In this document: one piece after another, positions 9,597 through 17,170 of the stretch | How the letters are laid out: each line of letters begins with the position of its first letter | Numbering within the stretch: position 1 is the stretch's first letter | From: Hyphochytrium catenoides | Taxonomy: Eukaryota; Sar; Hyphochytriomycetes; Hyphochytriales; Hyphochytriaceae | Direction: 5' to 3' | DNA: 17,170 bases | Assembly: GCA_900088475.1 (NCBI GenBank) | Contig: FLMG01003816.1 | Coordinates: 7,162-24,331, forward strand | Translations under genes and position numbers: made by a program | The notes under the pieces: model-generated | Seen by the model: the letters and a program-made list of their open reading frames with translations, nothing else | The model's database searches: none | What the model was told of the DNA's origin: nothing

Positions 9597-10380
9597 GTTT
9601 TGATGTGCGCGGCGTCTGCACTAAAGCACGTTGGAACTTTTGTTGCCTTATTGGTCGGAACCGGATCACACTGTCCAACTAAAGCTTGGGGCGGAGGATT
9701 TTTCTTTAGGCTCTTCCTGTTGCCGGTTGAGCTTATCGGTGCCTGTGAAGGTCTTGGTCTCCACCACTACGTCTTTACTTGTAGAACAATCGTGGCGCTG
9801 TCCAGACCTCTGTCGCTCTTCGTTTGTGCTCCACTCTAACTCTTCTTCTGGTTGTTGGCATGTGGAGAGTGGCGAGAGATGGCGCTCTCGAAAGGTTCTG
9901 ACAGCACAGCAGGCAGTGCAGGCAGCGCAGGCAGCGATCAGGGCCATCACGTGGAATTTTGAAGTCTCCTTATAACGGCTACTAGGCCCGAAATTGACCC
10001 GAATATAAAAGAGTTAAGCCCTTTCCTTACTAGTAAAGGTCTGGGCGGCTCTACCCGTGTTAGGCCCGCTCAATGGCAGTCCGATAAATGGGAACATAAA
10101 GTGTGAGACCCGAGTTGAGCCCGAGGGTCCAGAGTGGCAATCCGCGGCCTGAAATCAGTTGTACAAGTACAAGCAACATGATCTCCGTTGTTAGTGCTCA
10201 GGCCTGATCTCCGTTTTGCATTTCACTCTTCGTTTCATCTGTCCGACTGTCCGAGGAGTCCGACTAATCTCCATACGTAGTTCCTGCTACCCTCCTCATA
10301 GCTCATCGCGATTGTCGTGATCCGTCTCGCTGCTGATGCACTCTGTCGTCACAAATACATTTTCCCTCTACAGACTTCAA
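9597..10380 (-). other. Upstream region of the HMMR-like gene
   Basis: This should hold the promoter and 5' leader of the minus-strand HMMR-like gene, but no core element can be assigned. It contains an imperfect GCAGGCAGC-type repeat at 9901-9940 and two related short motifs: CCCGAAATTGACCCGA near 9988 and CCCGAGTTGAGCCCGA near 10109. The second half looks non-coding on both strands. Confidence 0.4.
9666..9950 (-). CDS. Unrecognised 94-codon ORF upstream of the HMMR-like gene (possible uORF)
   Basis: The frame starts with ATGATG at 9950 and stops 69 nt before the HMMR-like ATG on the same strand. Residues 1-17 are Ala/Cys-rich (MMALIAACAACTACCA), produced by a GCAGGCAGC-type DNA repeat, followed by a polar Glu/Gln/Lys-rich stretch. 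I recognise no family. It may be a chance frame, an upstream ORF in a long leader, or an unlinked small gene. No splice link to the HMMR-like gene was needed or found. Confidence 0.2.
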   Translation of the reverse strand: MMALIAACAACTACCAVRTFRERHLSPLSTCQQPEEELEWSTNEERQRSGQRHDCSTSKDVVVETKTFTGTDKLNRQQEEPKEKSSAPSFSWTV

Positions 10381-10660
10381 TCACGTCCGTTGGGACCTAG
10401 TAGTATTAGTCATCTTTTCCACGGGTTCATTCTCCTGATGTCCGTCGTCTTCCTCCTCCTCTTCCTCCTCCTCCGATGTCCCCCGTCTAATTCTGTATTG
10501 GGGCCTCTTCTTCACCCTTCTCCCCTCCCTCCTTCTTCATCTCCTTTTCCTTCGTTTCTCTCCTCTTCCGTTTCTACCGATTCTTCTGGCTCGGAAATGC
10601 CATAATCTCGTCTTCTTGTTCTTCATTTCTATCCATCTCTTGTTGGAACAGTTGTAGGGA
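10381..10660 (-). CDS. Last two exons of an unidentified acidic protein gene
   Basis: Exons 10660-10578 (83 nt) and 10492-10381 (112 nt, ending in TGA). Acceptor TTGAACAG|TCC follows CTCTAAAT. The donor is CG|GTAGAA, and the second acceptor is CCCCAATACAG|AATT. Phases agree (2 then 1), giving 64 codons plus stop. The first exon reads SLQLFQQEMDRNEEQEDEI at its start; the second carries eight Glu and two Asp in a row, then a polar tail. The family is not recognisable: acidic tracts occur in many nuclear and chromatin proteins. The upstream exon must end in phase 0, and I could not identify it. An alternative Lys/Arg-rich frame through the first exon also stays open, so the model is tentative. 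Confidence 0.4.
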
Positions 10661-10998
10661 CTGTTCAATTTAGAGCGAGTTGTTGCTCAGATTAGGCGAA
10701 TGTCTTGCAAGAGGTTGATTGGTGTCATACCAAGTATCTGGTAAATTGTTGAGTGATATTGTTAGCTGTTTTACTACGAGTATGATAGAACTACTTGTTA
10801 TTAGAGCTGGTGGGCAGTACTGTCTATAGATAGAAGAAGGATGAGAAGAAGGGCGAGGCGCGAGCTCCTTATCCTGGACAGCATGTGGTATGCCGAAGCA
10901 TTGTAGCTGCCAACCAATCTGCTATAGTCATGTTCGTTGACATTCTTTCTACTCCCACATTGATGAGTGTGAGAGTCCTACTGCTCCAACATCTCTAC

Positions 10999-11232
10999 CT
11001 CTTCTGTTCCAACCTCTCGCCCTCCATCGCCTGATCTGCGTGGGATGTTCCTCCTTCCCCTTCGAAGCTTCCGTCATTCCAAATTCGATGCTTCTTCGAG
11101 AAGAGGAGATAACGTATCTTTCTTTCATACTCATCATCGTCACTACTCTCTTCCTCCTCATCACTGTACACTATCAATGGGTCGTCGACGTCTTCGCCGG
11201 TTAATTGTGACACCTTGGATGATGTCCCCGCA
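10999..11232 (-). CDS. Possible internal exon of the acidic protein gene, structure unresolved
   Basis: This minus-strand frame has an Asp/Glu/Ser-rich block (VYSDEEEESSDDDEYERK) that resembles casein-kinase-2-type acidic regions, then a mixed segment (KKHRIWNDGSFEGEGG). A donor AG|GTAGAG at 10998 overlaps the in-frame TAG at 10995. Acceptors at 11233 or 11237 are possible. Just upstream, at about 11240-11310, another frame reads DLVEDTDMDRDSEEEDNSTDGSL, also acidic but out of frame with no intron that fits between them. Either there is an undetected intron, a frameshift or sequencing error, or the gene is decaying. It probably belongs with the exons at 10381-10660. Confidence 0.35.
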
Positions 11233-11239
11233 CTGTCTG

Positions 11240-11520
11240 TAGGGAACCATCTGTGCTGTTGTCCTCTTCTTCCTCGCTATCACGATCCATATCTGTGTCC
11301 TCGACAAGGTCCCAGAGATCATAATTATGCTCTCTCCTTCGCTCACCCGGATGTCATGACGAGAGCGGAAAAGATGTATAAGCCCCTGGATGATGGGGAT
11401 CACACGGCGTCTGGTATTACTAGCCTGCTGGGACCTTTTCGTACCGCCTGGCTGGGTCAAGCGAAGGGAGGCTCTTGGCCCAGGCGCATAATAAGTAATA
11501 GCCGTGTCCTAACTCACTAA
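11240..11520 (-). other. Coding-like minus-strand stretch, frame unresolved
   Basis: Upstream of the acidic block the minus strand is open in a basic frame ending RSRHDIR, followed by a good donor (CGG|GTGAGC at about 11344). An acidic frame follows after a possible acceptor GGACACAG at about 11306. This may be the 5' part of the acidic protein gene, but phases do not join cleanly and I could not place a start codon. Confidence 0.25.
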
Positions 11521-12426
11521 CTAACGAAGAACTAAGCGTTAAGGCCCGCACTTCTTAACACCTCATCAGCTACATAGCTAAATACCTCCTCTCGTCTACC
11601 TCTAGCATTGGTCCAAGAAAGTCGCATCGGTGGGCGGGCGGGCGGTTGACTGTTCGGCGGCAGTGTATAGGTCTAGTCAGCTGTGCTTCTTCTATCCGTT
11701 GCCGCTACTGTATGTCTAGGCTCTGAGCAAGCGGCAGGAGGACCGCGGAAATCGGAGATTGACGGAGGCGGTCAGCCCCAACCTACAACCGCGCCAGGTA
11801 GGAAAACCTAATATCCCTCCCTGGATATTCCACCTTTCCTTATCAAGTTCCTAGATCTGAAGGAAGAAGGGCGATCACCATTCCAAAGCTCAGGTGACGC
11901 TCAAACAGCAGGATGGCGTGTCGTTAGCGATAAAGAAACTACTAGTTCGAAGAATTGTTGCAAGACGATGATCTCGACGTAGATTTAAAAGAATTAACCA
12001 CGATTAGACGTACAGGGACGAAAGTACTCATGAGAAGATAAAGGTGGTCGTTTATCTATCTGCTCCTGCTGGCTCCCCTACATCCATGCTGCCTCTTACG
12101 GCTCCTTTTTCCGACTTCATGTGGCCAACTAGTGCATTGTTTACGTGCCTCCCATCTCGTATGGTTTCCAGCCTCCCTGTCTCTTACTACCTTACGGCCA
12201 CCACCTGGCGCTGCCTTCTGTCTTCTGCCTCCTGTCTCCTACTGCTGTCTCCTGTCCCCTCGTATTTCCAGTTATATACTGCCTTGCTGTTACTTACTAC
12301 TGCTTTTGCCCCGTGCTTCTGTCTCCTCCTGTTGTTGTCTACCTACTCCAGCTTGTTCCTGCCCCAGGATGCTGCCTTCCGCCCCGTGCCCCGTGCTGCT
12401 GTTATAGCCAATAGTGTTCATTAGAG
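11521..12426. other. No supported gene; CT-rich half, short G-rich run
   Basis: 11521-12040 has short frames only and a G-rich run (GTGGGCGGGCGGGCGG) at about 11630-11645. 12044-12424 is pyrimidine-rich, with degenerate CTGCCTCCTGTCTCCT-like repeats. The long plus-strand hydrophobic frame there (Leu/Ser/Pro/Cys) is best explained by composition. Confidence 0.45.
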
Positions 12427-12729
12427 ATTGTACGAAAGACGACCACCGGCGAGGAAGGCAGAGGTCGCTACGGTGCTCAAAGCTGAAGTGGACTGGCCGC
12501 TTAATTGGCAACACGCAGCAAACAAGCGGCGCTTTGGATGACGAAGAAGATAGGAGATCCTCGAAGAAACTCAATCATATTCTATAACCTCAGAGAGGAG
12601 GTTAGGAGGTTGACCGCGGAGAGGCAGCAGGAAGAGGGGGAGATCAGAGATAGTAGAGAGAGAGAGAGGGAGACAGGGCTGAGAGACATCAGAATCAGAG
12701 AGGAGAGAGAGAGAGTAAAAGAGAGATAA
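12427..12729 (+). other. Coding-like plus-strand stretch next to a GA tract
   Basis: Three overlapping plus frames look partly protein-like: RLYERRPPARKAEVATVLK at about 12424-12480, GALDDEEDRRSSKKLNHIL ending near 12584, and EEVRRLTAERQQEEGEIRD after a good acceptor (TATAACCTCAG) at about 12590. They cannot be joined without guessing introns, and the last runs into the GA microsatellite and stops at 12729. Possible remnants or exons of an unknown coiled-coil protein. Confidence 0.25.
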
Positions 12730-12830
12730 AGAGATAGATAATAGAGCAAGAAGAGAGAAGAAAGAGAGACTGTGAGACAGTATCAGAAGGGAAGAGGAGA
12801 GAGAGGAGAGCGATAGAGGGAAGAAATGGG
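12645..12830. repeat. GA-rich low-complexity tract
   Basis: Interrupted GAGAGA runs on the plus strand cover about 185 nt. The ERERE-type frames on the plus strand and the SLSLS-type frames on the minus strand are translations of this repeat and are not evidence for genes. Confidence 0.85.
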
Positions 12831-14001
12831 AGGGCGGCGAGAACAAACATTCGACCTTCGCAAAAAAGAGAAGAGTGTGGGGTAAGTGAGGCGAAGAGGC
12901 ACAGACCTAGTAGTCTACCTCATCACTAAAGGATCGCATTTGACTCCTAACTCCTTGCTTCGAGCCTCCCAACTCCGGGTTGGTGGGGAGAGGCAATGTA
13001 GGGTGGCGAACACCTATAAAGAACTAAACAAAGGAGCGAGTACGAAGCAGTAGTTCGTTCTGAAAACCGCAAAACTCCTTGTGCGCGTGGTGGTTCTAGT
13101 ACCACCTACATACCGGCGACGTTCCACCCCCACCAGCGAGCTTATGTCCTCCGCTCTTCGTCCTCTTTCTCTGCTGTTTCTTTCTGCTTGCTTTTACGTA
13201 TTGTTACCGAGGTCCACCTCCCTCTTCTTCCGTTTATTTCAAGGCGCTCCTCTGCTTTCTGTGTTGTATGGTCTGCTGGTTCCCTTTCCTGGGAGCTGTT
13301 GTGCAGCGCCCACAGGAAAGTAGGTGGTACCAGATTTCTATCAAACCTTGGCTCAGTTGATCCCTTTACGAGGCACCGCCTTCAGCAGAGGCTGCCGCCG
13401 ATTGCGGCTTTCCGTGCTCCCTCCTCTTCTAACAATAATTTTTATCTATCCTAACTCTAGGAAGCAGCAGCTTCAATAAATCTGTCACGGGTAGCCTTCC
13501 GCCCGCCTTCTTCTTGTTCTTCCCTCTTCCAAGTTTGCAATCACACAACATCATTTCTTCTATGAGTTACATTCTCTCTTTCTGTTCAATCACTTTTCTT
13601 CTTACGCGTGTCGTCCCTGCCTGCCGTCGGCGATTTATGTAAAGAGAAGAAGCAGCAGAGAAGAAAGATGCCGTTCCAAGGCTTCAATAGAGCCTTGCAC
13701 GGGATGCATTGGGACTCCAACTTCTAACGACGATAAGCTCAACAAGATTACGACCGCTTAATTCAGCAACCTATCTATTATCAATTATCTTTTCCATTAT
13801 CCTCTGTCAGTGTCTTTTTCCTTCCGTTCCTCCTCTTCTCCTCAATCTGCTGTACTTCTCCCACTTCAGCATCTTCTCATGTCGATCCCCTCATTTAAGT
13901 CTTTCCCTCCATCTTTCTCTCCTGTTGTTCGGCTTCCTTCAAATTTCGATTCTCTTTAAATTCTGTCTCCTCTTCACCCTCCTCCTCCTCCTCCTCTTCC
14001 T
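12831..14001. other. No supported gene
   Basis: Mixed then pyrimidine-rich DNA. A 60-codon frame from an ATG at 13144 begins with a hydrophobic segment (MSSALRPLSLLFLSACFYV) and could be a small secreted or membrane peptide, but the local CT richness alone can produce it. 13480-13800 shows nothing coding. Confidence 0.4.
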
Positions 14002-14068
14002 GTCTCTCTCTCTCTCTGTCTCTCTCTCTCTCTCCCTCTCTCTCTCTCTGTCTCTCTTCTCTCTCTCT
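14002..14068. repeat. (CT)n microsatellite
   Basis: An interrupted CT run with GTCT and CCCT variants, preceded by a CTC/CTT-rich stretch. The opposite-strand frame through it encodes only RE/EE repeats. Confidence 0.9.
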
Positions 14069-14079
14069 AAACATATATA

Positions 14080-14680
14080 TTTCTCCAGTCTTTGTGTTAT
14101 CCCCTCCCCCTCTCCCTGCTATTGAAAAGGACAACTTTCGTCCAGTTGGTGAAGAGGTGGCATCAAGAACAATGTCGATGACGCAGTCAGCTTCAAGGAT
14201 CTCGCGTATTGGATCGCCAGACCTGTATGGGGCAACGATTTCAGACTTTTCTCGACGGTCATGGCAGTACCTGCTGCATACTAGAGACATCGGTCTGACC
14301 AGGGGTTGGGGAGTGTTGGGTATGTGAAACTGCCACCTGCCAGCCTGCAAAAGCGCCAATCTCTGGCTCATCTTCGTGGGTTTCAATGATCTGAAGCTGA
14401 TACTCAGTCACCTTTCAAGAGGCAAAAGACAGTGGTTTTCTGCTGACACGCCATCTCAAATCATGGCAAGACTGGCTCACCAGCACCCTGAGTTCCAAAG
14501 ATTGTTAAGGGATCGGCTTCAGGGTTACCTATATACCTTTCGTCATGACTCTCCCTGCCCTATATGCTATGTCTTAGGGCCTCAAGGAAGGTTAGCTGTT
14601 TGGTATAGGAGATCCAACGCTAGATTGGTGCTTCTGATGTCTGGACCGAGGCTATACAGCACGCGGACTGTCCTGTAGAG
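14080..14680. other. Coding-like island with conflicting frames on both strands
   Basis: The composition here is less biased than in the flanks, and several frames look like protein. Minus strand: a possible exon 14411-14271 (acceptor TTGAAAG, donor CAG|GTACTG, 47 codons, with THEDEPEIGAFAGWQ), and a 163-codon ORF (ATG at 14386, end 13895) containing SGDPIREILEADCVIDIV before it enters the CT/GA repeat. Plus strand: a 100-codon ORF at 14376-14678 containing QRLLRDRLQGYLYTF and CPICY. These overlap and cannot all be real. No family is recognised. It may be a small gene or a decayed gene copy near the telomere. Confidence 0.3.
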
Positions 14681-14699
14681 ATCAGGGCTCAGGGGAAGA

Positions 14700-16270
14700 G
14701 ACCATTGCTTTATCTGTAGCCTTCCGCAACGAGAGAGAGAATTATTGCTTCGCTGAAGTTGCGTTTGGTAATAATCGCCAACTCAGCGATTCTGGTGGTA
14801 AAGATGTGATTTTCCGGCTGCGTAAAAAGCATGTAGGGCAAAACTAGAAAAATTAAGGGGACGGTAAGGAGCAAAGGGGGTGTTATAATAAAGTTAGGAA
14901 GGACAATGGGAGAGCGGTTGCTAGCAGGAAGATATATATATATATAGACGAAGAGGACTGGGGTGAAAGAGCAGCAGAAGCTGTATGCACAGGGGAAAGA
15001 GTTGAGAAATAGGCGCAGAGAGAAGTAAGAGCGGGGACGTAGGAGTGAGGGACGAAGGTGAAATGTTAAAGGTTAGGGTTGAGATGTATGTACGACAGGA
15101 GCAAAAGCGCCCAACGGGTGCAAATAACAGAGGGGGCATTTTCGGATTAAGAAAGATGATGGGTGAGCAGTTGCTAATAATCAAAGAGGAGCAAGACAGA
15201 TAGAGACAAAGATAACGGGAGGGAAAGAGCATTAGCATTGATTCAAAGTACGATGTTTGCAACGATGTCGAAAGTGAAGGATCAGTCGAGAAGTAAACAC
15301 AAAAAGTTGTGTTTCAGAAGCAAGCAGACAATTAGGACGGGAAATAACAACGGCGCAATTGAAGGAATGGAAAGACAACAGTGGGGGAGCAATCGCTAAT
15401 AAGCCGCTATAACGAGCCGCTATAACGTGAAGAGAGATAAAGACGAAGAGCAAGGTGGAAAGATAGCATACGGAAGGTGTTTGCCTCTTGCACATTCTTC
15501 TGCAGTCTCTAAAATCCTCAGTTGTCTTTTCTGTTTGTGTAGGTGTCTCTGTTCGTAGGGCATTTTAGAGGGTAGGAAAGAGAGTGGGAAAGCAGATGCT
15601 AACTGTAAGCAAGGACATAAAGACACAATCGAGGAGGAGAAAGAGCATCAGCAAGGATGGTGGACAGAACGGAGTTCGGGGGAGAGTGCAGAATGAATCA
15701 GGCGCGGGGGAGTGGAGTGAAGACAAGAAGGCGAGATGTCGGAAAAGGGTGAGAGGCATGTAAATAAGGAGACGAATATCTAAGGGGACGGTAATAGCAG
15801 AGTGAGAACTTTAAGAAGAGCATGGAAGAAAGAGAAAATAAAGAGGAAGAGCAAAGGCGACGGAGCTTCAAAAACGGGGTGGTGCAGAGGACGAAGCTCG
15901 TGAGAATAAGCAGAGAGAAGCAGGAGCGGGAAAGTAGGAGCAACTAAAAAACCGTGAAATCTTAGGAGGAGTCAAAACATATAGTACAGGAGCAAAGGAC
16001 AAAACCGGACAGGATAACAGAGCGGGGATGTAGAAGCGAGGAGACCAAAATTCATGAGCACTGGCTTAGGACTAAGAAGCATCTAAGAACAAGAGCTAGC
16101 GAGTCCAGCGGACAAGGATATGATACAGTGAGCATTATGCTTTCACAGGAGGTTATGGATGTGGAATACGGGAGCGGGCTACGGCAGCGGTTATGGTTGA
16201 GGTTTACAGCCGCGGTTATGGCGGTGGGCATATAAAAGGGTTGCGAGTTAGCGGAGGGCAACCGCTGCGG
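14700..16270. repeat. Purine-rich subtelomeric DNA with decayed direct repeats
   Basis: The plus strand is strongly A+G-rich with no plausible gene; minus-strand frames are hydrophobic by composition. Direct repeats can be seen. TAAGGGGACGGTAA occurs at 14854 and 15781. A 31-nt block beginning GCAGAGAGAAG lies at 15015-15045 and, with 4 changes, at 15910-15940. Both pairs are about 0.9 kb apart (927 and 895). A weaker motif of the type GAGCAGTTGCTAATAA recurs near 14911, 15164, 15385 and 15588, roughly every 200-255 nt. A short (AT) run lies at 14932-14945. Confidence 0.6.
16231..16238 (+). promoter_or_regulatory. TATA-box-like element facing the telomere
   Basis: TATAAAAG stands alone in GC-richer sequence about 170 nt before the telomere-like array and points towards the chromosome end. 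A transcript from here would carry UUAGGG-like repeats, as telomeric repeat RNA does. The match is short and could be chance. Confidence 0.2.
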
Positions 16271-16273
16271 AAA

Positions 16274-16395
16274 AGGAAAATAGCTAAACCGCACCGGATA
16301 GGAAAACAGCATAACTGCTGCCGGGTAGAAAAGCAGATTAATCGCTCCGGCGATAGGAAAACAGCTTAATGGTAGGAAGATAGCAGCAACCACGA
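16274..16395. repeat. Degenerate tandem repeat, unit about 27 nt
   Basis: Four to five diverged copies of a unit like AGGAAAACAGCATAA followed by a CCGG-rich segment start at about 16274, 16300, 16327, 16355 and 16374. The middle copies are the clearest. The array sits between the purine-rich subtelomere and the telomere-like array. Confidence 0.6.
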
Positions 16396-16404
16396 AAAGG
16401 CAGA

Positions 16405-17100
16405 GGGTTAGGAATAGGGTTGGGATGAGGGCAGCGAATTAGGGCAGCGGGTTAGGGCAGTGGGTTAGGGCGGCGCGTCAGTGCAGCGCAATAGGGCAGC
16501 GGGTCAAAGCAGCGAGTCCGGCCAGAGGGTTAGGGCAGCGTGTTAGTGTAGGGGATTAGGACAGCGGGTTAGGGCAGCGGACTAGGGCAGCGTGTTAGGG
16601 TAGCGTGTTAGGGTAGCGTGTTAGGGTAGCGCGTTAGGGTAGCGAGGTAGAATAGCGGGTTAGGGCAGGGTGTTAGGGCAGCATGTTAGGGCAGTGTGTT
16701 AGGGCAGCATGTTAGGGCAGCGTGTTCGTGCAGCAGCATGTTTAGGGTAGCGCGTTCGGGCAGGGTGTTAGGGCACCGTGAAAGCGCAGCGTGTTAGGGC
16801 AGCGTGTTAAGGCAGCGTGATAGGGCAGCGTGTTAGGGGTTAGGCTTAGGGCAGCGTGTTAGGGGAGCGGGTTAGGGCAGCTGTTAGGGGAGCGCGTTAG
16901 GGCAGCGTGTCAGGGTTAGGGCTTAGTGTTAGCGTTAGGGCAACGTGATACAGTAGCGTGTTAGGGTAGCGCGTTAGGGTAATAGCGAATTATGGCAGGG
17001 AGTTAGGGTAGCGTGCTAGGGCAGCGTGTTAGGGCAGCGTGTTAGAGCAGCATGTTAGGGCAGCGTGTTACGGCAGCGTGTTAAGGAAGGGCAAGATGTA
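16405..17100 (+). repeat. Degenerate telomere-associated array, unit about 12-13 nt
   Basis: Dozens of copies of a unit of the type GTTAGGGCAGCGT, with variants CAGCGG, TAGCGTG, CAGCATG and AGGGGAGCG, plus occasional plain TTAGGGTTAGGG-like spacings. Each unit contains a TTAGGG core joined to a GC-rich spacer. The array continues into the terminal repeats and has no coding content. Confidence 0.9.
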
Positions 17101-17160
17101 GGGAGCGGGTTAGGGAGCGGGTTAGGGAGCGGGTTAGGGAGCGGGTTAGGGAGCGGGTTA
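17101..17160 (+). repeat. Five perfect copies of a 12-mer telomeric variant
   Basis: GGGAGCGGGTTA is repeated exactly five times with no change, unlike the heavily diverged array just before it. It keeps GGTTAGGG across each junction. Confidence 0.97.
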
Positions 17161-17170
17161 GGGTTAGGGT
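17150..17170 (+). repeat. Telomeric repeat (TTAGGG)n, chromosome end
   Basis: The last bases read GGTTAGGGTTAGGGT. The G-rich strand runs 5' to 3' to the right edge, the orientation expected of a right-hand chromosome terminus. Only about two pure units are inside the window. Confidence 0.85.

Noticed and set aside
12044-12424. 126-codon plus-strand hydrophobic ORF (and two overlapping ones)
   Set aside because: All three frames are hydrophobic because the DNA is a pyrimidine-rich imperfect repeat; no splice or motif support.
14921-16393. Series of minus-strand ORFs of 64-113 codons, Leu/Ser/Phe-rich
   Set aside because: They are complements of purine-rich decayed repeats, with no consistent protein features.
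16405-17170. CRISPR-like array
   Set aside because: The units are direct, short, spacer-free variants of TTAGGG in a eukaryotic context; this is a telomere-associated repeat.

Overview
The window looks like the end of a chromosome from a eukaryote with many short spliceosomal introns. GT-AG introns of about 60-270 nt interrupt every gene I could resolve. The right end is telomeric: a TTAGGG-type G strand running outward, preceded by degenerate telomere-like repeats. No bacterial gene organisation is visible. The lineage cannot be fixed from sequence alone. TTAGGG telomeres, intron-dense genes and long CT/GA microsatellites fit many protists, algae, early-branching fungi or animals. An HMMR-type spindle/centrosome protein suggests an organism with centrosomes or basal bodies, but that is inference.

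Layout. 1-1571: intergenic or 5' leader, rich in CT microsatellites. 1572-3569 (+): a six-exon gene for a PTB/hnRNP L-type splicing regulator of 409 aa with three RRMs. 3570-3967: short intergenic space between convergent genes. 3968-9596 (-): a 20-exon gene which I reconstructed exon by exon with matching phases. It encodes a 930-aa coiled-coil protein with both HMMR/RHAMM signatures: an N-terminal TPTPGPGSYDVK block and a C-terminal GHRNSKQKIKH block. 9597-10380: upstream region of that gene. About 10381-11500 (-): an incompletely resolved gene for a very acidic protein; its last two exons fit together. 11500-14700: low-complexity, CT/GA-rich DNA with isolated coding-like stretches on both strands that I could not assemble. 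14700-16400: purine-rich subtelomeric DNA with old, decayed duplications of about 0.9 kb and shorter repeats. 16405-17100: a degenerate 12-13-mer array derived from TTAGGG. 17101-17160: five perfect copies of a 12-mer. 17161-17170: the start of pure TTAGGG repeats.

The genes do not form a pathway. One protein would act in RNA processing in the nucleus, the other in mitotic spindle or centrosome organisation. The most valuable results are the intact HMMR-like gene, which only appears after splicing about 20 short exons; the PTB-like gene with a phase-neutral possible cassette exon inside RRM3 and CU tracts around the gene; and the layered structure of the chromosome end. I found no clearly new biological system. 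Exon models are hand-built and untested by transcripts.
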